Assembly (NCBI GenBank): GCA_944321145.1
Contig: CALUKF010000028.1
Coordinates: 1 to 38,286, forward strand
Length of the DNA: 38,286 bases
From: an uncultured Odoribacter sp.
GTDB lineage: Bacteria; Bacteroidota; Bacteroidia; Bacteroidales; Marinifilaceae
Reading direction: 5' to 3'
Shown here: positions 6,883 to 15,300 of the stretch, piece after piece
Position numbering within the stretch: position 1 is the first letter of the stretch
Layout: each line of letters opens with the position of its first letter
Notes under the pieces: generated by a model
What the model saw: the letters and a program-made list of their open reading frames with translations, nothing else
The model's database searches: none
Told to the model about the DNA's origin: nothing
Program-made: the position numbers and the translations under genes

Positions 6883-7629
6883 ATGAGAATAGGGAGGTTT
6901 TTATTTTTGGCATTAGTGGCAGCAAGTTTTGTGGCTTGCAACGATGATGATGATTCAGGGAAAACGGCTACGGAAAAGGCATTGATTACGAAGTTATACT
7001 CCTATAGTGCAGAGGAGCCTGAGCAGAGCGTTTCAGAAGAAACACTAACGTATGACAGTCAAGGACGATTGACAAAATGGAATCAGAAGAACACGGCTAA
7101 TGGCGAGCTTTTGATAGAAAGGACAGCGACCTATACGTATGGCGACGGGACTATAAGTGTAGCATTAGCAGGTGCTGATACCTATGAAGTGCAATTAGAC
7201 AAAGAAGGACGCGCATCCCGTGTAGAAAGGAATGGGGATGTCATCACAATGACTTATGACGAAGAAGGACATTTGGTGCGGATGGAAAACGCTCAGGGCA
7301 ATTGGGAGGAGTATGTGTGGGAAAATGGCAATTTGACCGAGTGGCGTTCCGGCGACAAGACAGGAGAGCAAAACGCAGGGACTTATGTATATGATGAAAG
7401 TTTGAAAAATTGGGGAAATTTTGATTTGAAGAATGACATCCGCTGGTACCGGGAACTGCTGCTTGCCGGATTATTGGGCGAGCAAAGCAAGAATTTGATA
7501 AAGACAGAAGAAGGAAGCATGGTATCTGATTATACCTATGAATTGGATGCCAAAGGACGTGCCGTAAAAATGACCGTCTCAAACGAGGAGACAGGCACGT
7601 CAATCACAGAGATAACCTATGCAGACTAA
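6883..7629 (+). CDS. Surface lipoprotein with YD/RHS-like repeats
   Basis: A 248-residue predicted lipoprotein. The signal peptide 'MRIGRFLFLALVAASFVAC' ends in a lipobox Cys at 19. The residues after the Cys are NDDDDS, an acidic stretch like the export signal that carries Bacteroidetes lipoproteins to the cell surface. The mature part has several degenerate tyrosine-aspartate repeats ('YDSQGRLTKW', 'YDEEGHLVRM', 'YELDAKGRAVKM'), as in RHS/YD-repeat beta structures. It is far too short to be a toxin-delivery RHS protein. It lies between nadC and a secreted sulfatase and could be co-transcribed with the latter (14-nt gap). Its specific role is unknown; glycan or envelope binding is only a guess. 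Confidence 0.75.
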   Translation: MRIGRFLFLALVAASFVACNDDDDSGKTATEKALITKLYSYSAEEPEQSVSEETLTYDSQGRLTKWNQKNTANGELLIERTATYTYGDGTISVALAGADTYEVQLDKEGRASRVERNGDVITMTYDEEGHLVRMENAQGNWEEYVWENGNLTEWRSGDKTGEQNAGTYVYDESLKNWGNFDLKNDIRWYRELLLAGLLGEQSKNLIKTEEGSMVSDYTYELDAKGRAVKMTVSNEETGTSITEITYAD

Positions 7630-7643
7630 AGATTAGCAAGGGA

Positions 7644-9194
7644 ATGAGGGAATTGAGATTACCGGCGATGATGGCGGGGCTGGGATGCCTGGCAGCGGGA
7701 GGAGCGGTGGCGCAGGGGCAGCAACCCCACGTAGTGTTGATTATGGCGGATGATATGGGGTTTTCTGACCTGAGCTGTTATGGCGGGGAGATACCCACTC
7801 CCCATATTGACAGCCTGGCGGAACAAGGTGTGCGCTTCACGCAGATGAAGAACACGGGCAGAAGTTGCCCGACACGGGCGTGCCTGCTGACAGGGCAATA
7901 CCAGCACACGGTGGGCATGGGCTGGATGACGGCAGTGGACGAGCACCGTCCGGGATACCGGGGAGAAGTCTCTACCTCCTACCCCATGATTGCCGAAGTG
8001 ATGAAGGCTCAAGGCTACCGCACTTACATGAGCGGGAAATGGCATGCAACTTTGCAGGCACATAATCAACAGCCCAACGGGACTTACCCGACACAACGGG
8101 GTTTTGAGCGTTATTACGGCAGCCTGGAAGGTGGCGGAAGTTATTACGAACCGAAGCCCTTGTATAATGACTTGACCCGCATCACAGAGGTACCGGATGA
8201 CTATTATTATACCACAGCGATAACAGATTCGGCAGTGTGTTTCGTGCAACGGCACAAGGTAGAAGAACCGATGTTCCTGTATATTGCACATTATGCCCCT
8301 CACCTACCCTTGCAGGCTCCGGCAGAACGTATCGGGAAATACCGGGATGTATATGCGAAGGGATACGATGTATTGCGAAAGGAACGGTTTGAGCGGCAGC
8401 AAGAGATGGGCATCGTGCCGGAAGGGATGGAATTGCCGGTTTATCAAAAAGAGTTTGGCGGAAAGCGTCCGGCATGGACGGAACTGAGCCGGGAGCAGCA
8501 AGAGCAATGGATTCGGGACATGTCGACCTATGCGGCAATGATTGAGGTGATGGACGAGGGGATTGGCGAGGTGGTCGCTGCCCTTCGGGAAAAAGGGATG
8601 CTTGAAAACACCGTGTTCCTGTTCTTGAGCGATAATGGCGCGAGCAGCGAAAACGGGTTTATCGGGCAACTGATGGCAGACTTGAACAACACGCCTTACC
8701 GGAGTTACAAGCAATGGTGCTTTCAAGGCGGAACGAGCACTCCGTTTATCCTTTGTTACGGCAATTCTGCAAAGAACCGGCTGCAAGGACAATTCTGCAC
8801 CCAGACGGGGCATGTCATCGACATCCTGCCGACCTGCTTAGAGTTGGCAGGTGCTGGAAAAGATGCCTTGAAGCCGTTTCCGGGGAAAAGTTTGGTGCGG
8901 GCGGCACGAGGAGGAAAGACGCAAGACCGGGTGCTCTATTTCGAGCATCAAGGCTCGTGCGCCATCATTGACGGGCATTGGAAACTGGTGCGCGACAACC
9001 GACGGGCATCCTGGGAATTGATTGACCTGGAGAAAGACCCCTTTGAAACACACAACCTTGCGGAAGAATACCCCGAGAAAGTGCAGCAACTGGAAGCGAA
9101 ATGGAACACCTGGGCAGAAGCCAACCATGTGCTGCCGCTGGAAGATATGCCTTGGGGAAAACGCATTGATTATTACAACGGGCAACAACAATAA
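7644..9194 (+). CDS. Secreted Ser-type arylsulfatase family enzyme
   Basis: A 516-residue sulfatase with an N-terminal signal peptide (cleavage expected near 'GAVAQG', residues 20-25). Metal-binding 'MADDMGFSDLSCYGG' starts at about 34. The active-site signature 'SCPTRACLLTG' starts at Ser74, so formylglycine must be made from serine by an anaerobic radical-SAM maturase (anSME). Ser-type sites are usual in gut Bacteroidetes. 'MSGKWHA' and 'LSDNGAS' supply further active-site residues. It acts in the periplasm or at the surface, removing sulfate from glycans or other sulfate esters; the substrate cannot be read from the sequence. No susC/susD or glycosidase genes are nearby, so this is not a typical polysaccharide locus. 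It separates nadC from nadA. Confidence 0.92.
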   Translation: MRELRLPAMMAGLGCLAAGGAVAQGQQPHVVLIMADDMGFSDLSCYGGEIPTPHIDSLAEQGVRFTQMKNTGRSCPTRACLLTGQYQHTVGMGWMTAVDEHRPGYRGEVSTSYPMIAEVMKAQGYRTYMSGKWHATLQAHNQQPNGTYPTQRGFERYYGSLEGGGSYYEPKPLYNDLTRITEVPDDYYYTTAITDSAVCFVQRHKVEEPMFLYIAHYAPHLPLQAPAERIGKYRDVYAKGYDVLRKERFERQQEMGIVPEGMELPVYQKEFGGKRPAWTELSREQQEQWIRDMSTYAAMIEVMDEGIGEVVAALREKGMLENTVFLFLSDNGASSENGFIGQLMADLNNTPYRSYKQWCFQGGTSTPFILCYGNSAKNRLQGQFCTQTGHVIDILPTCLELAGAGKDALKPFPGKSLVRAARGGKTQDRVLYFEHQGSCAIIDGHWKLVRDNRRASWELIDLEKDPFETHNLAEEYPEKVQQLEAKWNTWAEANHVLPLEDMPWGKRIDYYNGQQQ

Positions 9195-9204
9195 ATATTT
9201 TTAT

Positions 9205-9212
9205 TAACTTTG
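9205..9212 (+). promoter_or_regulatory. Possible -7 element of nadA
   Basis: TAACTTTG matches TAnnTTTG, 20 nt before the nadA ATG. No good -33 box is seen inside the end of the sulfatase gene. Confidence 0.4.
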
Positions 9213-9232
9213 GCTCCACAAAGAAGAATGAT

Positions 9233-10159
9233 ATGACAACAAGGGAAATCACAGATAGAATCCGACAATTGAAGGAAGAAAAGCACGCCGTTATCCTGGC
9301 ACATTATTACACGCGACCTGAAATACAGGACATTGCCGACTACTTGGGCGATTCCTTAGGGTTGTCGCAAGAAGCAGGAAAAACGGATGCGGAAATCATT
9401 GTTTTTTGCGGCGTGCATTTCATGGCGGAGACGGCTGCCATTATTTCGCCGGAAAAGAAAGTGCTCATCCCGGTGCTGGGAGCCGGTTGCTCATTGGCAG
9501 AAAGCATCACGGGTGAAGATTTAAGGCAGTGGAAAGAAACCCATCCGGACGGCATTGTGGTAAGTTATGTGAATACGACGGCGGACGTGAAGGCGTGGAC
9601 GGACGTGTGTTGCACGTCGGCAAACGCCCTGAAGGTGGTGGAAAGCCTGCCAAAGGACAAGCAAATATTATTCGTTCCGGACAAGAATTTGGGGGCGTGG
9701 ATTATGAAGAAAACGGGACGGCAGTTGGAATTGTGGGACGGGAATTGCTGTGTGCACCAACGTATCACGGCAGAAATGATTTTGGAAAAACACGAGGCTT
9801 ATCCCGAAGCGGACATCCTGATTCATCCGGAATGCGCCTGCGCAAGCGACGAGCGCATCCTGAACTTGCCGGAGGCTTATTTGTACTCAACGGCGGGAAT
9901 GGTGAAACATGCCGCCCAATCGGGCAAACGGCAATTTGTCATTGCCACGGAAACCGGCACATTGCACAAATTGGAACAGGACAATCCCGGCAAGGAATTT
10001 ATCCCCCTCCACCCGGAGACAATTTGCAGGGAAATGAAGAAAGTGACATTAGAGAAAGTGCTGGAAGCCTTGGAGAAGGAACAACATTTGGTAGAAATAC
10101 CGGAAGATATTAGAAAAAAGGCATTATTACCGATAGAAAGAATGATGAAAATCTCTTAA
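9233..10159 (+). CDS. nadA: Quinolinate synthase
   Basis: NadA condenses iminoaspartate with dihydroxyacetone phosphate to quinolinate using an oxygen-sensitive [4Fe-4S] cluster. The 308-residue protein is the short bacterial form. It shows 'VILAHYYTRPEIQDIADYLG' at 20-39 and three likely cluster cysteines: Cys86 ('GAGCSLAES'), Cys201 ('HPECACASD') and Cys265 ('ETICREMKK'). The segment 'TTADVKAWTDVCCTSANA' is a typical substrate-site motif. It is separated from nadB-nadC by the lipoprotein and sulfatase but points the same way. pheT starts 11 nt after its stop, so nadA-pheT may be co-transcribed. Complete and confidently assigned. Confidence 0.97.
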   Translation: MTTREITDRIRQLKEEKHAVILAHYYTRPEIQDIADYLGDSLGLSQEAGKTDAEIIVFCGVHFMAETAAIISPEKKVLIPVLGAGCSLAESITGEDLRQWKETHPDGIVVSYVNTTADVKAWTDVCCTSANALKVVESLPKDKQILFVPDKNLGAWIMKKTGRQLELWDGNCCVHQRITAEMILEKHEAYPEADILIHPECACASDERILNLPEAYLYSTAGMVKHAAQSGKRQFVIATETGTLHKLEQDNPGKEFIPLHPETICREMKKVTLEKVLEALEKEQHLVEIPEDIRKKALLPIERMMKIS

Positions 10160-10170
10160 AACAACAGAAT

Positions 10171-12618
10171 ATGAATATCTCGCTAAATTGGCTGAAAGAA
10201 TACCTGAAAACAGACTTAAGCGTTGAAGAAATCTGTGCCATCCTGACTTCCATTGGTTTGGAAGTGGGAGGATACGAAAAATATGAATCCATTCGTGGGG
10301 GACTGAAGGGTTTGGTCATTGGAGAAGTGAAGACTTGTGAGCCGCATCCGGATTCCGACCACCTGCACTTGACCACCGTAGACTTGGGTGACGGACGCCT
10401 CACCCCCATCGTGTGCGGTGCGCCGAATGTAGCCGCCGGGCAGAAGGTAGTTGTTGCAACTATCGGAACGGTGCTTTACGACGGCGACAAAGAGTTTACC
10501 ATCAAGAAGTCGAAAATTCGGGGCAAGGAATCCGAAGGCATGATTTGCGCTGAAGACGAAATCGGCATCGGACACGACCACAACGGCATCATCGTCCTGC
10601 CCGACGACGTAAAAGTCGGTACTCCGGCAGCAGATTATTACCACATCACGGAGGATTATACCATCGAAGCAGACATCACGCCCAACCGGGTGGATGGAGC
10701 TTCACACATAGGCGTGGCGAGAGACCTCGCCGCTTACTTGAGCCAAAAGCAAGAGATTCGCTATACCTTGCCGCCGGTAGATGGTTTCAAGGTAGACAGT
10801 AATACAGCAGGCTTGACCATTGAAGTGCAACGCCCGGAGGCTTGCATCCGTTATGCGGGCATCTGCATTGAAGGCGTGAAAGTGCAGGAATCACCGGAAT
10901 GGCTACAGACACGCTTGAAAGCCATCGGGCACAACCCCATCAATAATGTGGTGGACGTGACAAACTTCATCCTCTTTGAATTGGGACAGCCGCTGCACGC
11001 ATTCAATAAAGACAAAATCAAAGGGAACAAAGTGATTGTGCGGAGCTTCCCGACAGGCACAAAGTTCACGACGCTGGACGGAGTGGAAAGGTCATTGGAC
11101 GAGAACGACCTGATGATTTGCAACACAGAGGAACCCATGTGTATCGCAGGCGTGTTCGGTGGTCTCGACAGTGGAATTACTGAAGAGACGACCAACGTAT
11201 TCTTGGAAAGCGCCTGTTTCGACCCCGTATTTGTGCGCAAAACGGCACGCCGGCACGGATTGAGCACAGACGCATCCTTCCGTTATGAGCGGGGTACCGA
11301 CCCGAACATCGTCATCTATGCACTGAAACGGGCAGCCATGCTAATTCAGGAAGTTGGCGGCGGACGCATCACTTCGGACATCATCGACATTTACCCCAAA
11401 CCGGTGGAAGATTTTGAAGTGAAACTCCAATATGCGCACGTAGACCGGCTGATTGGGAAAGCCCTCCCCCACGAGACAATCAAAAAGATATTGACAGCTT
11501 TGGAAATCAAGATTGTGGAGGAAAACGAAGAAAACCTATTGCTGCACGTTCCGCCCTACCGGGTAGACGTGAAACGGGAGGCAGACGTGATTGAAGACAT
11601 TCTGCGCATTTATGGTTTCAACAACATCGAAGTGCCGGCAAGCGTGCGCTCCACGCTCAGTTATGTGGAGAAGCCCGATGATTTCCGCATGAAGAACTTG
11701 GTTTCCGACCTTTTGACAGCCAATGGCTTCCACGAAATCATGAACAATTCCCTGACCAAAGCGGCATACTACGAGCAAATGGATGCCTACCAGGCAGAAG
11801 AAAGCGTGAAACTGCTCAATCCGCTCAGTTCAGACTTGAACGTGCTTCGCCAGAGCCTTTTGTTCGGCGGTTTGGAAAGCATTGCACGTAATGTGAACCA
11901 CAAGCGCCCTGACCTGCGTTTGTATGAATTCGGCAAAGCCTATAGCTTTCACCAGAAAGAGGTCGAGAATCACCTGAAGCAATATCATGAAGAAGACCGG
12001 TTGGCACTCTTCATCACAGGCGAAAAATCCCCTGCCTCTTGGAACAACAAAGCAGCGCGAAGCGATTTCTTCACCCTGAAAGGCTACGTGGAAATGATAT
12101 TGGCGCGTCTGGGCATCCAGGCAGAATACCTGAACGTAGAAGAGACAGACACGGACATTTGCCGCGAAGGGCTGACTTACACACGCAACGGCAAACATTT
12201 AGTCTCGTTCGGGATTGTAAGCCGGAAAGCATTGAAATTGGCAGAAGTAGAGCAGGAAGTTTTCTATGCGGAATTCTCATGGGAAAACCTGTTGCGGGCA
12301 GTGAAAGAACAGAAAATCACGTTCCGCCCCTTGCCTAAATTCCCGGCAGTGAAACGCGACTTGGCATTGCTGCTCGACAAAAAAACGACTTTCAAAGAAG
12401 TGCGCGACATCGCCATGCGGACAGAAAAGGGACTCTTGAAGTCCGTCACGCTCTTTGACGTGTACGAAGGAGAGAAACTGGGTGAAGGCAAAAAGTCGTA
12501 TGCTGTAAGCTTCTTGTTGCAGAACGAAGAAGGCACCCTCACCGACAAACAGATTGACAAAATCATGAACAAACTGATGGGGGCTTACAAGCATCTGTTG
12601 AACGCCGAAATCCGTTAA
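10171..12618 (+). CDS. pheT: Phenylalanyl-tRNA synthetase beta chain
   Basis: The beta subunit of the alpha2-beta2 enzyme that charges tRNA-Phe. The 815-residue length is normal. Domains in order: N-terminal 'MNISLNWLKEYLKTDL'; an EMAP/OB tRNA-binding domain (~40-150, 'VIGEVKTCEPHPDSDHLHLT'); the B3/B4 editing region with 'ARRHGLSTDASFRYERGTDP'; a B5 domain ('VPPYRVDVKREADVIEDILR'); the catalytic-like core; and a C-terminal anticodon-binding domain ('FPAVKRDLALLLDKKTTF'). The alpha subunit gene pheS is not in this window. The patatin-like gene starts 3 nt after its stop. Confidence 0.97.
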   Translation: MNISLNWLKEYLKTDLSVEEICAILTSIGLEVGGYEKYESIRGGLKGLVIGEVKTCEPHPDSDHLHLTTVDLGDGRLTPIVCGAPNVAAGQKVVVATIGTVLYDGDKEFTIKKSKIRGKESEGMICAEDEIGIGHDHNGIIVLPDDVKVGTPAADYYHITEDYTIEADITPNRVDGASHIGVARDLAAYLSQKQEIRYTLPPVDGFKVDSNTAGLTIEVQRPEACIRYAGICIEGVKVQESPEWLQTRLKAIGHNPINNVVDVTNFILFELGQPLHAFNKDKIKGNKVIVRSFPTGTKFTTLDGVERSLDENDLMICNTEEPMCIAGVFGGLDSGITEETTNVFLESACFDPVFVRKTARRHGLSTDASFRYERGTDPNIVIYALKRAAMLIQEVGGGRITSDIIDIYPKPVEDFEVKLQYAHVDRLIGKALPHETIKKILTALEIKIVEENEENLLLHVPPYRVDVKREADVIEDILRIYGFNNIEVPASVRSTLSYVEKPDDFRMKNLVSDLLTANGFHEIMNNSLTKAAYYEQMDAYQAEESVKLLNPLSSDLNVLRQSLLFGGLESIARNVNHKRPDLRLYEFGKAYSFHQKEVENHLKQYHEEDRLALFITGEKSPASWNNKAARSDFFTLKGYVEMILARLGIQAEYLNVEETDTDICREGLTYTRNGKHLVSFGIVSRKALKLAEVEQEVFYAEFSWENLLRAVKEQKITFRPLPKFPAVKRDLALLLDKKTTFKEVRDIAMRTEKGLLKSVTLFDVYEGEKLGEGKKSYAVSFLLQNEEGTLTDKQIDKIMNKLMGAYKHLLNAEIR

Positions 12619-12621
12619 GGC

Positions 12622-13389
12622 ATGAACAGCAAACTATATCCGCTCGGGCTTGCTCTCGGAGGCGGCGGAGCAAGAGGATTCGCCCATTTAGGCGTGGCGC
12701 AGGCATTGGCAGAAGCCGGTCTGCGCCCCGACATCATATCCGGCACCAGCGCAGGCTCCATTGTGGGAGCCATGCTGGCATCCGGTCATACGCCATTGGA
12801 ATGCATGGAACTGTTTGCCCACATGAAAATGAGACATTTGGCAAAGCCCGCCGTGTCACGGAAAGGTTTCCTCGAATACAGCCACCTCGAAGAGGAGTTG
12901 GGGACATTCATCGGCGTAAGGACATTCGAGGAACTGAAAATCCCGTTAGTCGTCACGGCAAGCGACATGAACACCGCGCAACCGGTACATTTCCGGACAG
13001 GCGAGCTTCTCCCCTGCATCATCGCCTCGTGCTCCATTCCCGTGGTTTTCGTGCCACGCGAGATTAACGGCAAAGAATACGTCGACGGAGGCGTCTTCAT
13101 GAACGTGCCCGTCCGCCCCATACGTCCGGCATGCCGACACGTCATTGCAGTAGATATCAACTCCTTCGACACGACAGAGCGCATCCCGAACATGTTACGG
13201 ATGGCTATACGGGCATTCCACATCTGCCTGGCACGAAACACAGACATTGACCACAGCATGGCAGACCGCGTCATCGAGCCCGAAAACCTCACCCGCTTCG
13301 GCATCTTCGACATCGAGCACTACCAAGACATCTTCAACGCCGGCTACCAAGCTGCCAAACACATGCTGGAGGTGGAGCCATTAAATTGA
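12622..13389 (+). CDS. Patatin-like phospholipase family protein
   Basis: A 255-residue serine hydrolase of the bacterial patatin/RssA type. It has the oxyanion motif 'GGGGARGFAHLG' (residues 13-24), the nucleophile elbow 'GTSAG' with Ser43, and the catalytic Asp in 'DGGVFMN' (Asp155). There is no signal peptide, so a cytoplasmic or inner-membrane-face acyl hydrolase is likely. The small size means no additional outer-membrane barrel domain. It follows pheT after 3 nt and probably shares its transcript. The lipid substrate is unknown. Confidence 0.9.
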   Translation: MNSKLYPLGLALGGGGARGFAHLGVAQALAEAGLRPDIISGTSAGSIVGAMLASGHTPLECMELFAHMKMRHLAKPAVSRKGFLEYSHLEEELGTFIGVRTFEELKIPLVVTASDMNTAQPVHFRTGELLPCIIASCSIPVVFVPREINGKEYVDGGVFMNVPVRPIRPACRHVIAVDINSFDTTERIPNMLRMAIRAFHICLARNTDIDHSMADRVIEPENLTRFGIFDIEHYQDIFNAGYQAAKHMLEVEPLN

Positions 13390-13419
13390 CGAATACTAGG
13401 AATTATAAAAAGAAAGATT

Positions 13420-13441
13420 TACATTTGCTTTACTAAAGGAG
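13420..13441 (+). promoter_or_regulatory. -7 element and strong ribosome site of the toxin-antitoxin pair
   Basis: TACATTTG (13420-13427) fits TAnnTTTG. AAAGGAGG at about 13435-13442, nine nt before the ATG, is an unusually strong Shine-Dalgarno for a Bacteroidetes gene. Confidence 0.5.
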
Positions 13442-13450
13442 GACATCAAT

Positions 13451-13705
13451 ATGAATACAATCACATCCGTTGACAATTTATGGAACCAATTCTTAGCACT
13501 CAGCAGAGATAAGCAAAAATGGCTTGCCAACAAAATATATGAACACATCGAGCAAGAAGAGAAAGAACCTCTTCCCCCTTATACAATCGAGGAAATAAAT
13601 TCTTGGCTTGACGAAAGTGAAGTTGATGCAGAAATAGGAAGAAGCTACACTTGCGCAGAAACAAAGCATTTTTTAGAAAGCAAACATCCTTGGCTATGCA
13701 AGTGA
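13451..13705 (+). CDS. Putative antitoxin of a RelE/ParE-type pair
   Basis: An 84-residue acidic protein. The middle, 'PPYTIEEINSWLDESEVDAE', resembles the toxin-wrapping C-terminal part of small antitoxins. The last codons overlap the start of the toxin gene by 10 nt, typical of antitoxin-first modules. No clear ribbon-helix-helix is seen in the N-terminal half ('NLWNQFLALSRDKQKWLANK'), so whether it binds DNA and autoregulates is uncertain. Confidence 0.65.
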   Translation: MNTITSVDNLWNQFLALSRDKQKWLANKIYEHIEQEEKEPLPPYTIEEINSWLDESEVDAEIGRSYTCAETKHFLESKHPWLCK

Positions 13706-14013
13706 TATGGAATAAAAAAGCCATCGAACAACTTGATGACATTCTAGAATTTAGCAGAAAAGAATTTGGCGAACGTATCGCACAAAAACTTTATGTACAT
13801 TTCATGAATTACGACTCATTATTAACTCACAATCCTCTATTGGGCATTGTAGAACCATTATTGCTTAATCGTAAATTAACATACCGAAGTATCGTTATAC
13901 ACAAACGTTTCAAAATGGTGTATTATTTTCGTGAAAGTTCCCAAAGCCTGCATATTGCTGCTATTTGGGATACTCGTCGAGAACCACGCAATCAAGCTCG
14001 CAATTTAAAATGA
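13696..14013 (+). CDS. RelE/ParE-family toxin
   Basis: A protein of 105 residues, starting at the ATG (13696) inside the end of the antitoxin gene; a longer upstream reading is unlikely because 'MQVIWNKKAIEQLDDILEFS' is the family's usual beginning. The RelE/ParE fold is indicated by 'FGERIAQKLYVHF', 'LTYRSIVIHKRFKMVYYF' (central strands with basic residues) and the C-terminal 'IAAIWDTRREPRN'. Members either cleave ribosome-bound mRNA or poison gyrase, and the sequence does not tell which. The pair has lower GC than its neighbours and looks mobile. Confidence 0.75.
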   Translation: MQVIWNKKAIEQLDDILEFSRKEFGERIAQKLYVHFMNYDSLLTHNPLLGIVEPLLLNRKLTYRSIVIHKRFKMVYYFRESSQSLHIAAIWDTRREPRNQARNLK

Positions 14014-14067
14014 ACAACCACATCTAATTGATTTTTTTTATCTTTACACATAACAAACATCATATTC

Positions 14068-14832
14068 ATGGAAAAAACAGTATTTATTACAGGCGGTTCC
14101 ACGGGAATCGGCGCAGCGAGTGTGAAAAAATTCATCCAACAGGGATGGAAAGTCGGATTTATGGATATTAACAAAGAAGCGGCAACGGCGTTGATTGCCG
14201 AGGTAAACCAACCGGAAAGGCTGCTCTTCACAGAAGGGAACACCCGCAACCGGGCAGACATCCACCGGGCAGTGGAAGCCACCGTGCAGACGTTCGGCAG
14301 CCTGAACAGCGTCATTGCCAATGCAGGCATCCACCGGAGCAATACACTCTTGGACATTACGGATGAAGAACTCGACCTGATGATTCAGACCAATATTTAC
14401 GGCACTGTCAACACCCTTCGCGAAGCCGTCCCCCACCTCATCGAAGCCGGAGGCGGAACGGTTGTCATTAATGCTTCTGACCAATGGTTTGTCGGAAAAG
14501 CGCACAGTTTTGCCTATGGGCTGACCAAAGGGGCACTCGGGCAAATCACCCGCAGCCTTTCCATCGACTTAGGTCCTAAAAACATACGGGTAAATGCCGT
14601 GTGCGCAGGCACCATCCACACACCGCTGGTAGACAATCTGTTCCAAAAGTTTGCAGAAGTAAACCACTGCAGCATTGACGATTATTGGCGGGAGGAAAAT
14701 GCCCTGTATGCCCGCGGTTCCGTAGGTAAACCGGAAGAGGTGGCAGAAATGATTTATTTCCTGGCATCCGATGCCTCCAGTTTCTGCACAGGAGGTCATT
14801 ACCTGGTAGACGGTGGGTTGGTTGCACACTGA
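14068..14832 (+). CDS. SDR-family NAD(P)-dependent oxidoreductase
   Basis: A classical short-chain dehydrogenase/reductase of 254 residues. The dinucleotide motif is 'TGGSTGIG' (8-15), the structural motif 'NAG' is near 85-87, and the catalytic residues are Ser137, Tyr150 and Lys154 with the normal S-12-Y-3-K spacing. The C-terminal 'GGHYLVDGG' is typical. Asp33 in 'FMDINKE' after the second strand favours NAD over NADP. Substrate unknown; many such enzymes act on sugar alcohols or 3-oxoacyl compounds. It stands alone between a toxin-antitoxin pair and a palindromic element. A TATCTTTA sequence (14039-14046) may be its -7 box. Confidence 0.9.
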   Translation: MEKTVFITGGSTGIGAASVKKFIQQGWKVGFMDINKEAATALIAEVNQPERLLFTEGNTRNRADIHRAVEATVQTFGSLNSVIANAGIHRSNTLLDITDEELDLMIQTNIYGTVNTLREAVPHLIEAGGGTVVINASDQWFVGKAHSFAYGLTKGALGQITRSLSIDLGPKNIRVNAVCAGTIHTPLVDNLFQKFAEVNHCSIDDYWREENALYARGSVGKPEEVAEMIYFLASDASSFCTGGHYLVDGGLVAH

Positions 14833-14864
14833 TACCCAGTCGGAAAGACTTTAAGATAACACAC

Positions 14865-15050
14865 GGGGAAACTCCGTACAGACCGCATACAGACGCCGGT
14901 GAGACTGCGCCTTTTTCGCGTATATTTTCCGTGTTTTCTCCGTTCTTTCCCCGTTTCGGAACGGAGAAAATACAGGAAAAATTCAGAGAACATCCAGGAG
15001 AAGGCGGGAGTCTCCCGGTAGTTTGTATGCGGTCTGTACGAAGTCTCCCC
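14865..15050. repeat. Large imperfect palindromic element
   Basis: Left arm about 14865-14945, right arm about 14959-15050. The innermost 12 bp (14934-14945 with 14959-14970) and an outer 17 bp (CGTACAGACCGCATACA at 14875-14891 with 15024-15040) pair perfectly, and the rest pair with small gaps. It fills the gap between the SDR gene and pepD and encodes no convincing protein. It looks like a MITE or REP-type repeat. Confidence 0.75.
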
Positions 15051-15086
15051 TTGGAAAAACCGATTACGGTTTTTCCAAGGGGAGAC
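15043..15086. terminator. 20-bp perfect hairpin, possible terminator
   Basis: Positions 15043-15062 pair perfectly with 15067-15086 around an ATTA loop. The stem overlaps the outer end of the palindromic element. ACTTTTAT follows, so termination is possible but the U-run is weak. Confidence 0.6.
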
Positions 15087-15300
15087 AACTTTTATAGCAT
15101 CAGGGAGAGGCAAATATCTCTCCTATTGCCGAGTATCCCTATAAAAAAATATTGGAGTACTCGAGAGAAGATATAAAAAAAGAAAACAGCAAGAAAACTA
15201 CGGAAAATAATTTTCCAACGTTTGCCTTCGGATTGCAAAAAAGATTTTGTAACTTGGCGGCGGTAAAAACGAAAAACATAAAAACACTAAAAATTACGAT
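15087..15300. other. pepD leader region
   Basis: AT-rich, without a gene. It contains a small GGAGAG/CTCTCC hairpin (about 15102-15122) and the palindrome GGAAAATAATTTTCC (15202-15216). TAACTTGG (15250-15257) is an imperfect -7 candidate. Confidence 0.4.

Noticed and set aside
7863-7865. Serine instead of cysteine at the sulfatase active site, at first sight a lost catalytic residue
   Set aside because: Ser-type sulfatases matured by anSME are normal in gut Bacteroidetes, and the surrounding signature is intact.
14931-15176. Small open frame across the palindromic element
   Set aside because: It reads through both arms of the palindrome and changes with its symmetry; not a plausible protein.
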